Source of the DNA: 2-02-FULL-55-14 sp964473365
Lineage (GTDB): Bacteria > Bacteroidota > Ignavibacteria > UBA10030
Assembly (NCBI GenBank): GCA_964473365.1
Contig: CAYYOV010000003.1
Span: 86,831 to 150,830, forward strand
Reading direction: 5' to 3'
Length of the DNA: 64,000 bases
Shown here: one piece after another, positions 36,213 through 44,466 of the stretch
How the letters are laid out: each line of letters starts with the position of its first letter
How positions within the stretch are numbered: the first letter of the stretch is position 1
Notes under the pieces: model-generated
Databases searched by the model: none
Told to the model about the DNA's origin: nothing
The model's input: the letters and a program-made list of their open reading frames with translations, nothing else
Position numbers and translations under genes: made by a program

Positions 36213-37508
36213 TCAGGGCGTCAGACGGTAGATCATCCGTGGGAAGGGGGAGGTCTCGCGAATATGCTCGAGGCCGCAGATCCAGGAGACGGTGCGTTCG
36301 ATACCGAGCCCGAACCCTGCGTGCGGCACGGACCCGAATCGCCGGAGATCAAGGTACCATTCGAACGCCTCGCGCGGCAGTTTGTGCTCGTCGAGACGTT
36401 GGAGCAGCAGTTCGATGTCTTCCTCGCGCTGGCTTCCGCCGATGATCTCGCCATACCCCTCGGGTGCCAGCACGTCAACAGCCAGGGCCACCTTCGGGTT
36501 CTGCGGATCGCGCTTCATGTAGAATGCTTTGACGGCCGAGGGATATCGATGGACCATCACCGGCCGGTCGAACTCTTCCGAAATGAGCGTCTCATCCGTC
36601 CCGCCGAAATCATTCCCCCATTCGAAGGGGACACTCTTTCGCTTCAGGATCTCGACCGCTTCATCGTACGAGATGCGAGGGAACGGCTTGCGGACCGTTT
36701 CGAGCTTGGCGGTGTTACGCTCCAGCACTTTCAGCTCAGCTGCACGGTCTTTCAGCACCGACTGGACGACGTACTCGAGAAAATCCTCGGCGAGGTCCAT
36801 GTTGTCGTTGAGGTCGTTGAAGGCCACCTCCGGCTCGACCATCCAGAATTCCGTCAGGTGACGGCGGGTCTTCGACTTTTCTGCGCGAAATGTGGGACCG
36901 AAGCAGTAGACCTTGCCGAGCGCCATCGCTCCGGCCTCAGCGTAGAGCTGGCCGGATTGCGTGAGATACGCGTTCCCAAGGTCAAAATACGGGGTCTCGA
37001 ACAGCGTGCTCGTCCCCTCGCAAGCGGCGGGAGTGAGGATAGGACTGTCGACGAGCGTGAAGCCGCGTCCGTCGAAGAAGTCGCGGATCGCCTTGATGAT
37101 CCGATGCCGGACCCGCATGATCGCATGCTGGCGCGCCGAGCGCAGCCAGAGATGTCGCCGGTCAGCAAGGAACTCGATCCCGTGCTCTTTCGGAGTGATC
37201 GGGTAGTCTTTTGCAATCTGATAGATCTTCAAGCCGGTGACATCCAGCTCGAATCCCCCCGGAGCGCGATCGTCCTTTCGCACCTTCCCCTGCATCATGA
37301 ACGACGATTCCTGGGTCAACTCGTCGAAGAGGCCGAACATCGCCTCATCTACCTGCCCCTTCACCATCACGCCCTGGATGATGCCCGTGCCGTCCCGAAG
37401 CAGCAGAAAACGGATCTTGCCGCTTGAACGCTTGTTGTAGAGCCAGCCGTGGAGGTGAACCTCTTCCCCGACATGCTGGCCAAGGTCCTCGATATAGATG
37501 CGTCCCAT
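36213..37508 (-). CDS. asnS: Asparaginyl-tRNA synthetase
   Basis: Class-IIb synthetase charging tRNA-Asn, 431 residues. The N-terminal OB fold (about 1-105; EEVHLHGWLYNKRSSGKIRF split) binds the anticodon. The core has PAACEGTSTLFETPYF, motif 2 FRAEKSKTRRHLTEFWMVEP and motif 3 FGLGIERTVSWICGLEHIRE. The EGTSTLFE and AEKSKT features separate it from AspS. It has a strong upstream promoter and is followed after two bases by the ABC ATPase gene, so it heads the asnS-ABC unit. Confidence 0.95.
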   Translation of the reverse strand: MGRIYIEDLGQHVGEEVHLHGWLYNKRSSGKIRFLLLRDGTGIIQGVMVKGQVDEAMFGLFDELTQESSFMMQGKVRKDDRAPGGFELDVTGLKIYQIAKDYPITPKEHGIEFLADRRHLWLRSARQHAIMRVRHRIIKAIRDFFDGRGFTLVDSPILTPAACEGTSTLFETPYFDLGNAYLTQSGQLYAEAGAMALGKVYCFGPTFRAEKSKTRRHLTEFWMVEPEVAFNDLNDNMDLAEDFLEYVVQSVLKDRAAELKVLERNTAKLETVRKPFPRISYDEAVEILKRKSVPFEWGNDFGGTDETLISEEFDRPVMVHRYPSAVKAFYMKRDPQNPKVALAVDVLAPEGYGEIIGGSQREEDIELLLQRLDEHKLPREAFEWYLDLRRFGSVPHAGFGLGIERTVSWICGLEHIRETSPFPRMIYRLTP

Positions 37509-37528
37509 GGTACCGGTCGAAGTCGTTA

Positions 37529-37558
37529 CAATCGTAAAAATATGGGGGTTTTTTTCAA
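37529..37558 (-). promoter_or_regulatory. Bacteroidota-type promoter for asnS
   Basis: TTG (37558-37556), exactly 19 bases, then TACGATTG (37536-37529) on the minus strand, five of six fixed positions of TAnnTTTG. The A/T-rich spacer and the 20 bases to the asnS ATG fit a short-leader transcript. Confidence 0.6.
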
Positions 37559-37613
37559 GAATACCAAGAAGTCAGGCGGGAAACGGTGCGGCGGGGACGT
37601 AAGTTGCGGCAGT

Positions 37614-37835
37614 TCAGGAGCGGTCAGATTCTTCCGTGAAGGATGCCTCCTGAACATCCTGATACTCGATCTTCGGCTGGCTTGGACGTCCTTGAGGCGT
37701 CGGCTGATCCGGTCGCGTCCCGCGGAGTCCCTCCCGGAATGAGGTCCAGGCTCGTCGCAACATCCTGCCGACCGCAAAGACGAGAACAATGGCGAGGATG
37801 GAGCGCAGGATGACAAGCAGCGTGAATCGGAGCAT
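37614..37835 (-). CDS. Small membrane protein (DUF4834-like)
   Basis: A 73-residue protein with one N-terminal membrane helix (LLVILRSILAIVLVFAVGR region) and a hydrophilic proline-rich tail ending in DVQEASFTEESDRS. Such short proteins with a helix, a basic patch and an acidic tail are described as DUF4834 in Bacteroidota, often beside nucleoside kinase genes. Its ATG overlaps the kinase stop (TGATG). Function unknown. Confidence 0.65.
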   Translation of the reverse strand: MLRFTLLVILRSILAIVLVFAVGRMLRRAWTSFREGLRGTRPDQPTPQGRPSQPKIEYQDVQEASFTEESDRS

Positions 37836-38509
37836 CAGCGGCTCGGAGACGGATTATAATACTCCACGGGCGCCTTATTCGGACGCAGGATCTGCGTCAG
37901 GAGGTCGTCAAAATCGACCTTCTTGTTCACGAAATCGATATCGGTGGCCCGGACGATGAGCAACGGAGCGGCCTTGTACCGGAAGAAAAAGTAGTTGTAT
38001 GCCTCGTTCAACTCCCGGATATACTCCTCCGACATGCTTTCTTCCATCTCACGGCCGCGCATGCGAATGTTCTTCATCAGGCGGTCGACGCTCGACTGCA
38101 GGTAGATGACGAGGTCCGGCTGCGGGATGTTCTTTTCGATGGATCCGAGCAGGCTCTCGTAGAGCTTCAGCTCCTCGTCCTGCAGCGTGAGGTAGGCAAA
38201 GATCTTGTCCTTGTCGAAGATATAATCGGCAATGACATGCGAATGGAACAGGTCGGCCTGAAACAGGTCCTGCTGCTGGCGGTAACGGCTGAGAAGGAAG
38301 AAGATCTGCGTCTGAAAGGCGTAGCGCTCCGGATCCTCGTAGAACTTCGGGAGGAACGGATTTTCCTCGAATTTTTCCAGGACCAGCCGTGCACCCAGAC
38401 GCTCTGAAAGCATCCGGGCCAGCGTGGTCTTGCCAGCGCCGATGACGCCCTCGATGGCGATATGCCGGATCTCGGCGGGAAGTTGCAGCTTCGATTCCTT
38501 GTCCGTCAT
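37835..38509 (-). CDS. Deoxynucleoside kinase
   Basis: A 224-residue kinase of the deoxyguanosine/deoxyadenosine kinase family, which salvages deoxynucleosides to monophosphates. The P-loop is GVIGAGKTTLA (about 20-30); later LVLEKFEENPFLPKFY, RYAFQTQIFFLLSRY, DYIFDKDKIFA and the lid RMRGREMEESM. The ATG at 38509 overlaps the folK stop; an upstream extension would cover folK and is rejected. Close relatives are often placed with folK in Bacteroidota, as here. Confidence 0.88.
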   Translation of the reverse strand: MTDKESKLQLPAEIRHIAIEGVIGAGKTTLARMLSERLGARLVLEKFEENPFLPKFYEDPERYAFQTQIFFLLSRYRQQQDLFQADLFHSHVIADYIFDKDKIFAYLTLQDEELKLYESLLGSIEKNIPQPDLVIYLQSSVDRLMKNIRMRGREMEESMSEEYIRELNEAYNYFFFRYKAAPLLIVRATDIDFVNKKVDFDDLLTQILRPNKAPVEYYNPSPSR

Positions 38510-39000
38510 AGGTTCCCTTGAATGGGGACAACGCGATCTTGCCCGGGACACGCTTCGAGCAGGTCGATGAATCGCTTTCCGGTGCGCGGGTCGGTCACGA
38601 ACGGAGCGAGGTCGGCCAGCGGTCTCAATACGAAACGCCTCCGGTACACTTCCGGATGCGGGACGTCTGCCGGAGGGCCGCTCAACATCTGGTCGCCGTA
38701 GAACAGCAGGTCCAGGTCGATCTCGCGCGGGCCCCACCGCTCGGTGGCCGTCCGGCCCAACCGGTGCTCGATCTGTTTCAGCCGCTGTAACAGGACCGCC
38801 GGTGGCAGGTCCGTCCAAACCTCAATCACCGCGTTGAGGAAATCACGCTGGTCTTTCTTCCCTACAGGTTCGGTCTCATAGACTGCCGAGACAGAGCGGA
38901 CAGCAAGGTCAAGCATGGCCCGCATCTCGCCGACGGCCGCACGCAGAAAGCCAATGCGATCTCCGGTGTTCGAACCCAATCCGACAAAGCAACGAGTCAC
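38506..39000 (-). CDS. folK: HPPK (2-amino-4-hydroxy-6-hydroxymethyldihydropteridine pyrophosphokinase)
   Basis: Activates the pterin for folate synthesis with ATP. The protein has the HPPK hallmarks CFVGLGSNTGDR, SAVYETEPVG, DQRDFLNAVIEV and RWGPREIDLDLLFYG with the metal aspartates, and HPEVYRRRFVLRPLADLAP. The start is taken as GTG at 39000 because AAAGG lies five bases before it and the fold begins here. It follows folB by 55 bases and overlaps the kinase gene. Confidence 0.92.
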   Translation of the reverse strand: MTRCFVGLGSNTGDRIGFLRAAVGEMRAMLDLAVRSVSAVYETEPVGKKDQRDFLNAVIEVWTDLPPAVLLQRLKQIEHRLGRTATERWGPREIDLDLLFYGDQMLSGPPADVPHPEVYRRRFVLRPLADLAPFVTDPRTGKRFIDLLEACPGQDRVVPIQGNL

Positions 39001-39055
39001 GCGACCTTTCAGGAACGGTGACACCCACCATGTGCGACGGCGCCAGCGATCCGCT

Positions 39056-39445
39056 CTACTTCTTTCTACGCCTCGTAACTTCCACCTCGACCGTATCGAT
39101 GACGCCTTTGATGGGCGCACCAGGTTTGCGAACGCGCACCGTGACGACAGCGATCTTTGTGAACTCCTTCAGGATCGATCGGGCGATGGTCTCGCCGAGC
39201 GCCTCCAGCAAGAAATACTTCTTGCCCATGACGGCAGCGCGGATCGCCTCGTATACCCGCGTGTAGTCGACCGTGTCGCGCAAGTGATCGGTCTTTGCGC
39301 CTCTCGAGAGATCGCCAAACAGATCGACGTCCACCTCGAATTTACCGCCGAGATTCTGTTCATCCGTGAGCACGCCGTGGTACGCGTAGAAGACGGCGTT
39401 GCGCAAGCGGATGACATCCGGGGGCTTTGAGCGTGGCATGGTCAA
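39056..39445 (-). CDS. folB: Dihydroneopterin aldolase
   Basis: Cleaves dihydroneopterin to the hydroxymethyl pterin used by FolK. The 129-residue protein has VIRLRNAVFYAYHGVLTDEQ, LGGKFEVDVDL, VDYTRVYEAI and FLLEALGETIARSIL with the catalytic lysine area, then VRVRKPGAPI. It overlaps gltX by four bases, giving gltX-folB-folK-kinase-DUF4834 as one unit. An ATG two codons later is an equal start choice. Confidence 0.93.
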   Translation of the reverse strand: MTMPRSKPPDVIRLRNAVFYAYHGVLTDEQNLGGKFEVDVDLFGDLSRGAKTDHLRDTVDYTRVYEAIRAAVMGKKYFLLEALGETIARSILKEFTKIAVVTVRVRKPGAPIKGVIDTVEVEVTRRRKK

Positions 39446-40881
39446 CCCAACGTCGCAATGGCGTGGCGAAGTCTGCGAAGCACTGTCTCTTTGCCGAGAA
39501 ACTCCATCATCTCGTACAGACCTGGACCGACCGTCTTGCCCGACAGCGCATAGCGCGTGGGATGGACGAGCAATCCCGGCTTGATCTGCAGCTGTTCGGC
39601 CAGACCCTTCAAGGCACTTTCGATCGAGGGATGATCGAACGTCGACCCGGCTTCGAGGCTGTCCGCAAGCTGCCGTACGCGATCTGCGGCTCCCTCCGGC
39701 CAGCTTTTCGCACGTGCTTCAGCGTCGAACTGCTCCGGATCCCGGAAAAGGTAGTCACTGAACTCGACGAAATCATGCACGAACGTGACCCGCTCGCGCA
39801 TCAGGCTGATGGCCCGCTCGATCGTGGCATCGTCGGGTATCTGCCATCCGCGGTCGGTGAGGAGCTGACGGACCTGCGGAAGGAGTTCTGCAGCGCTCTG
39901 GCGTCGTAGGTGCTGCTGATTGAGCCACTGAAGCTTCTCGACGTTGAAGACCGCACCCGCCTTGCCCACCCGCTCGAGCGAGAAGTCGCGTATGAGCTCT
40001 TCCATGGTGAAGAGCTCACGCTCATCGCCAGGGTTCCAGCCAAGGAATGCGATAAAGTTCACGATCGCGTCGCGCAGATATCCCTTTGCGCGATAGTCTT
40101 CAACGGCAACATCACCCTGGCGCTTGCTCAACTTGGAACGGTCGGGATTCAGAAGAAGCGGAAGATGGGCAAACTCCGGAAGGTCCCAGCCGAAGTACTG
40201 GTAGAGTAGAACGTGCTTCGGCGTACTCGGTAACCACTCTTCTCCGCGAATAACATGCGTGATGCCCATGAGATGATCGTCCACCACCACGGCGAGGTGG
40301 TAGGTCGGGAATCCGTCGGATTTCAGGAGCACCTGGTCGTCGATGACCTTGTGGGCGATCGTCACCTTGCCCCGGATGCGGTCGTCGAACGTCATCTCGC
40401 CACCGATCGGGACCTTCATACGTACGACATGTCCTTCACCGTCGGACACGCGCTTCGCGGATTCTTCCTTCGGAAGATCGCGACAATGACGGTCATACGA
40501 TGGAGGAAGCTTCAGAGCCTGCTGCTTTTGGCGAAGCTCGTCCAGCCGCTCGGAGGTGCAGAAGCAATAGTAGGCCTTGCCGCTTTCCACGAGCCGCGTC
40601 GCGTGCTCCCGATAGATCGGAAGACGCTCGGACTGCACGTAGGGACCAAACGCTCCACCCTTCTCTGGTCCTTCATCGTAGTCGAGTCCAGCCCAATGGA
40701 GGGTACGAATGAGGTTCTCGACGGCCCCTTCGACCTTGCGCGACTGGTCGGTGTCTTCGATACGAAGTACGAACGATCCGCCATGATGGCGGGCGAAGAG
40801 ATAGTTGTAGAGTGCGGTCCGCAGACCGCCGACGTGGAGGTACCCGGTGGGACTTGGGGCGAAACGAACGCGGACTGACAT
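39442..40881 (-). CDS. gltX: Glutamyl-tRNA synthetase
   Basis: Class-I synthetase charging tRNA-Glu, 479 residues. HIGH-type motif RFAPSPTGYLHVGGLRTA at the start, LRIEDTDQSRK, the zinc-like region CFCTSERLDELR, HVIRGEEWLPSTPKH and KMSKS-type KLSKRQG. The C-terminal part is the all-helical anticodon domain typical of bacterial GluRS. The ATG at 40881 fits; an upstream GTG lies inside the terminator-like hairpin. Whether it also charges tRNA-Gln cannot be told. Confidence 0.95.
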   Translation of the reverse strand: MSVRVRFAPSPTGYLHVGGLRTALYNYLFARHHGGSFVLRIEDTDQSRKVEGAVENLIRTLHWAGLDYDEGPEKGGAFGPYVQSERLPIYREHATRLVESGKAYYCFCTSERLDELRQKQQALKLPPSYDRHCRDLPKEESAKRVSDGEGHVVRMKVPIGGEMTFDDRIRGKVTIAHKVIDDQVLLKSDGFPTYHLAVVVDDHLMGITHVIRGEEWLPSTPKHVLLYQYFGWDLPEFAHLPLLLNPDRSKLSKRQGDVAVEDYRAKGYLRDAIVNFIAFLGWNPGDERELFTMEELIRDFSLERVGKAGAVFNVEKLQWLNQQHLRRQSAAELLPQVRQLLTDRGWQIPDDATIERAISLMRERVTFVHDFVEFSDYLFRDPEQFDAEARAKSWPEGAADRVRQLADSLEAGSTFDHPSIESALKGLAEQLQIKPGLLVHPTRYALSGKTVGPGLYEMMEFLGKETVLRRLRHAIATLG

Positions 40882-40907
40882 GCGGGGGCTGTTCTTCTCG
40901 ACGGAAT

Positions 40908-40933
40908 ACAAGAAAGGCGACACGGGGTCGCCT
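40908..40933 (-). terminator. Terminator between tRNA-Ser(GCT) and gltX
   Basis: Minus-strand stem AGGCGAC/GTCGCCT with a five-base loop followed by TTCTTGT. It lies 30 bases after the tRNA and 27 before the gltX ATG, so it may end the tRNA transcript or limit readthrough into gltX. Confidence 0.6.
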
Positions 40934-40962
40934 CACTTGGTACGGCTTCTGGACTTACTTGG

Positions 40963-41052
40963 CGGAGAGGGAGGGATTCGAACCCTCGATAGGAGTTGAC
41001 CCCCTATGCAGGTTTAGCAAACCTGTGCCTTCAGCCACTCGGCCACCTCTCC
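40963..41052 (-). tRNA. tRNA-Ser (anticodon GCT)
   Basis: Minus-strand class-II cloverleaf: acceptor GGAGAGG/CCTCTCC with discriminator G, anticodon stem CAGGT/ACCTG with loop TTGCTAA (GCT), long variable arm around ATAGGGGGTCAACTCCTAT, and T arm GGGTTCGAATCCC. It reads AGC and AGU codons. Confidence 0.96.
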
Positions 41053-41182
41053 GGCTGAAATTCTGCGTTTCACTTCCCCTCGTTGCATGCCAACACGATA
41101 TCAATATAGCAAAAAAACGTGAGACCGCGCAACGAACGGGCAGAGCGGAAATGACGGAGAAGGTGTGAGGTGCTCTGCGGGG

Positions 41183-41635
41183 CTAGCGGACGGGGACCAA
41201 CGCAGCGTCGAGAAGCTTCGCGATCAACATGACCCCCTGGTCCACCCCCCGCTCGGCTTGGGCCGTTAACGCTTGTCCATGGTCGAACCGTCGGGCAGGA
41301 AGCCCGACCAGGAAGGCACGACGGGGCAATGGTTCCTCAAGCGCCGCAGCTATCGAAAACAGTTGGCCGGGCGTCATATCGTGCGCGTCGGGCAATTGTT
41401 GCTCAACGCCCAAAACGATCGGGGCACAACGAGCTTCCTTTGCTCTCTCATCGGCATCAACGAACACGACTGGATCATGATCACCAAGCCCAAGCGCCAG
41501 ATCAGCTGTCAGCTGCTGGACGATCAGGGTCCGGAGATCCGGATGCTGCGCCGCGAAGCGTCGAACGGCGATCAGTCCAACCGCATCGTCGCCGCGGAGT
41601 TCGTTGCCGATGCCGATCAGAAGCGGCATTGCCAT
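41183..41635 (-). CDS. hoxW: Hydrogenase maturation protease
   Basis: A 150-residue endopeptidase of the HyaD/HybD/HoxW family that removes the C-terminal tail of the [NiFe] large subunit once nickel is in place. The N-terminal IGIGNELRGDDAVG carries the nickel-sensing residues, and VVFVDADERAKEA a further aspartate. The ATG overlaps the hoxH stop (TAATG). Position at the end of the hox operon indicates HoxH as its target. Confidence 0.9.
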   Translation of the reverse strand: MAMPLLIGIGNELRGDDAVGLIAVRRFAAQHPDLRTLIVQQLTADLALGLGDHDPVVFVDADERAKEARCAPIVLGVEQQLPDAHDMTPGQLFSIAAALEEPLPRRAFLVGLPARRFDHGQALTAQAERGVDQGVMLIAKLLDAALVPVR

Positions 41636-43077
41636 TACCTGCGTCTCTCGTCGAGCACGTGTCCCTCCCCGTCGACCAATCGCACGTGCAGCGCCATTTG
41701 ACCCGCGGCGTGGGTCGAGCAGGAGAGACAGGGGTCGTAACAGCGGATCCCGGCCTCAATGCGGTTCAACAGACCCTCCGTCACCTTTTTGCCGTCGAGG
41801 TAGCGCGCGGCCAACTGCTGGACCGTCCGGTTCATGGCCATGTTGTTCTGCGCCGTCGCGATCAGCATGTTCACCTTTGTAAGCACGCCGTCCTCATCCA
41901 CTTCGTAGTGATGGAAGAGCGTCCCACGCGGCGCCTCACATGCCCCCACACCGGACAAGCTGTTGATCATCGCTCGCGCCCGGATGTGGGTCCCCTGAAT
42001 CTTCGGATGCGCGAGCAACCGCTCGACTTCTTCGACGGCGAAGAGCATCTCGATGGTCCGGGCGTAGTGGTAGTAGAACGCATTGTTGACGGTGTCCTGT
42101 TCTCCCGCAAGGTCTCTGAAGATGCGGCGTTCCGCTTCGGCCAGCGGAGTACTGATCCGGTCGCAAATGTTCAGACGCGCGAGCGGACCGACCCGGTACA
42201 TCCCTTCTGGATGGCCGATCTCCTTGTAGTACGGGACCTTGAGGTAGGTCCAATCCTCGGCCTTCTCTTCAAAATATTGCGCATAGTCTGACGGATCGAT
42301 GCGGTGCGCGATCGTGTTGCCCATGCCATCCTTCACGCGGACGGATCCGCCGTAGTATTCCAGTTCCCCTTCCTCACCGACGAGGCCAACATACAGCGAA
42401 CGGAAATTCCCGAAGTTCGGTATCTCACGGCGGAACGAATCATGCACGCGTTTGATCGCATCCATCGCTTCCCGCACGGTCGCCTTCGCCTCGGGCAGCC
42501 ACACCGCGATCCCGGCGTGCTCGTCGTCGCTGAGCGGATCGCGCACTCCCCCGGCGACCGCCCACGGGCTGTGAATGCGCCTGCCGCCAAGGATGGCGAT
42601 GATCTCCTGGCCGAACTTCCGAAGCCGTATCCCTTTGCGGACGAACTCTTTGTTGTTCGCCAGCAATCCGAAGAGATTCCGTGTCGCCGGGTCCGCATCG
42701 AATCCCAGCAGAAAATCGGGTGACGACAAGTGAAAGAAGCTGAGCGCATGCGACTGGATCCACTGGCCGAGCGTCAGCAAGCGCCGCAGAAGCTCGGCGG
42801 TCTCCGGGATCTGGATGGACAAGATCGCGTCTCCCGCTTTTGCCGATGCGATCAGGTGGCTCGCCGGGCAAATGCCGCAGATGCGCGACGTCAGGCCGGG
42901 CATCTCCCATACAAGCCGACCTTCGCAGAACTTTTCGAATCCACGAAATTCGTTGACATGGAAGCGCGCGCCGGAGACGTTCCCGTTCTCGTCCAGCTGG
43001 ATCGTGATCTTCGCATGCCCCTCGATCCGGGTCACCGGGTCGATGACAATGGTCCGGGTGTCGTTCGTCTTATCCAT
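41635..43077 (-). CDS. hoxH: NAD-reducing [NiFe] hydrogenase large subunit
   Basis: Holds the Ni-Fe active site of a soluble bidirectional hydrogenase. The 480-residue protein has both metal motifs: RICGICPASH near residue 64 and DPCLSCSTH near 455. After the final His follows AAGQMALHVRLVDG and a short basic end, the tail to be cut off by the protease. The spacing RICGIC/DPCLSC and the partners HoxF/HoxU place it with NAD-linked group 3d enzymes. It overlaps hoxY by eight bases. Confidence 0.94.
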   Translation of the reverse strand: MDKTNDTRTIVIDPVTRIEGHAKITIQLDENGNVSGARFHVNEFRGFEKFCEGRLVWEMPGLTSRICGICPASHLIASAKAGDAILSIQIPETAELLRRLLTLGQWIQSHALSFFHLSSPDFLLGFDADPATRNLFGLLANNKEFVRKGIRLRKFGQEIIAILGGRRIHSPWAVAGGVRDPLSDDEHAGIAVWLPEAKATVREAMDAIKRVHDSFRREIPNFGNFRSLYVGLVGEEGELEYYGGSVRVKDGMGNTIAHRIDPSDYAQYFEEKAEDWTYLKVPYYKEIGHPEGMYRVGPLARLNICDRISTPLAEAERRIFRDLAGEQDTVNNAFYYHYARTIEMLFAVEEVERLLAHPKIQGTHIRARAMINSLSGVGACEAPRGTLFHHYEVDEDGVLTKVNMLIATAQNNMAMNRTVQQLAARYLDGKKVTEGLLNRIEAGIRCYDPCLSCSTHAAGQMALHVRLVDGEGHVLDERRR

Positions 43078-43612
43078 AGCGCAAGTACGCGTTGGGGAGT
43101 TCAGGAACCTTGCCCTGCAACAGGTTGTCGACGGCGAACCAGATCTGGTCCGCGGTGGGCGGGCACCCGTGGAGGAAGACGTCGACCGGGATGATCTCGT
43201 GCAGCGGCCGGGCGGTCGGCAACAGCGGGCTTATCACCTCTGATGGGGTCGCGGGCCCCCCGGGAGCAAGCTGATGATACGAACGATCGAGCAGTTCATC
43301 GACCGAGAACCGATTCCGCAGCGCGGTGACATTGCCGGTCGTGGCACAATCGCCGAACGACACGACCAGACGCGATCGTTTGCGGATCAGCTGCGCCATA
43401 TGCTGATGCTCTTCAGTCGAAACGGCCCCCTCCACGAGCGTGACATCCACGTTGCTCGGGAACTCCTTGATATCGGCCACGGGCGAGAACACCAACTCCA
43501 TCCGGTCGGCAAGCTCAATGAGACGCTCGTCGAGGTCCAGGAACGACATATGGCATCCGGAACACCCGCCGAGCCAGACTGTCGCAACGCGAGGTTTTGT
43601 GCTCGATGGCAT
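43070..43612 (-). CDS. hoxY: NAD-reducing [NiFe] hydrogenase small subunit
   Basis: Carries the proximal [4Fe-4S] cluster. The 180-residue protein is short, as in HoxY, with TVWLGGCSGCHMSFLDLDE, then VSFGDCATTGNVTALRN and VFLHGCPPTADQIW giving the four cysteines. No Tat signal is present, so it is cytoplasmic. It lies one base after hoxU and overlaps hoxH. Confidence 0.95.
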   Translation of the reverse strand: MPSSTKPRVATVWLGGCSGCHMSFLDLDERLIELADRMELVFSPVADIKEFPSNVDVTLVEGAVSTEEHQHMAQLIRKRSRLVVSFGDCATTGNVTALRNRFSVDELLDRSYHQLAPGGPATPSEVISPLLPTARPLHEIIPVDVFLHGCPPTADQIWFAVDNLLQGKVPELPNAYLRYG

Positions 43613-43613
43613 G

Positions 43614-44348
43614 TCAATCCTCCTCGATCGCGCGCGCGATCCACTCGTGCTTCGTCCTGGCCCGCATGATGTACGGCAGGAATGCCCGCTGCTTCTCCAT
43701 TTCCGCGACGGTTGCCCCTTTCTCGATCAGGGCCCCGACCGGGCAGACCAAAACGCACTTGCCGCAGGAGGTGCAGCTTTCTGACGATCCCCACGGCTGA
43801 TGCATGTCGGCGATGATCTCGCAGTTGATACCGCGGTTGGCGATATCCCAAACGTGTGCCCCCTCCACCTCATGACACACACGCACACAGCGGGTACACA
43901 GGACGCACCGGTTCCGGTCGATGATGTAGTCTCGATGCGTGGCGTCGAGCGCCTTCTTCGGGTAGAGGTATTGGACGCGCACATGCTCCAACCCCACTTC
44001 ATACGCCAGGTTCTGGAGCTCGCAGTGGTTGTTCACCACGCACACCGCGCACTGGTGGTTCCCCTCGGATGCCAGCAGTTCGACGATCGTCCGCCGGTAC
44101 CTGCGTAGCTTCTCCGTGTCGGTATGGACGATCATATTCTCCGACGGATGCGTCGAACAGGCCGGAAAGAGCTTCGGCGTTCCTTCGATCTCAACGAGGC
44201 ACAGGCGGCACGCGCCGACGTCGGACAGGCCGTCGAGGTGGCAAAGCGTCGGGATGTGGATGCCGTGCTGGCGGGCGATCTCGAGGACACTCTCCTCTTG
44301 CTGTCCGCTGACTGGCTCGCCGTTGATGGTAAAGGTGATGACTGGCAT
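43614..44348 (-). CDS. hoxU: NAD-reducing hydrogenase diaphorase subunit HoxU
   Basis: Iron-sulfur electron conduit, like the N-terminal part of NuoG. The 244 residues hold a [2Fe-2S] site (PTLCHLDGLSDVGACRLC), a His-Cys3 type cluster site (HQCAVCVVNNHCELQ) and two ferredoxin-like [4Fe-4S] sites (CVLCTRCVRVC and CTSCGKCVLVCPVG). It passes electrons between HoxY and HoxF. A 118-base gap separates it from hoxF. Confidence 0.95.
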   Translation of the reverse strand: MPVITFTINGEPVSGQQEESVLEIARQHGIHIPTLCHLDGLSDVGACRLCLVEIEGTPKLFPACSTHPSENMIVHTDTEKLRRYRRTIVELLASEGNHQCAVCVVNNHCELQNLAYEVGLEHVRVQYLYPKKALDATHRDYIIDRNRCVLCTRCVRVCHEVEGAHVWDIANRGINCEIIADMHQPWGSSESCTSCGKCVLVCPVGALIEKGATVAEMEKQRAFLPYIMRARTKHEWIARAIEED

Positions 44349-44466
44349 ATGAAGCCTTCATAAGAAAGGGCTTGACGTGTCCTTCGCACCACGGTGTGGT
44401 CAGTGGACCATGGGACTCTCACCGACCGGAATGACTTGCCTCGATCATTCCCTGATCGATCTCGGT

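Noticed and set aside
37835..38818. 327-codon version of the deoxynucleoside kinase
   Set aside because: The extra 103 codons overlap folK in another frame; the kinase fold starts after ATG 38509.
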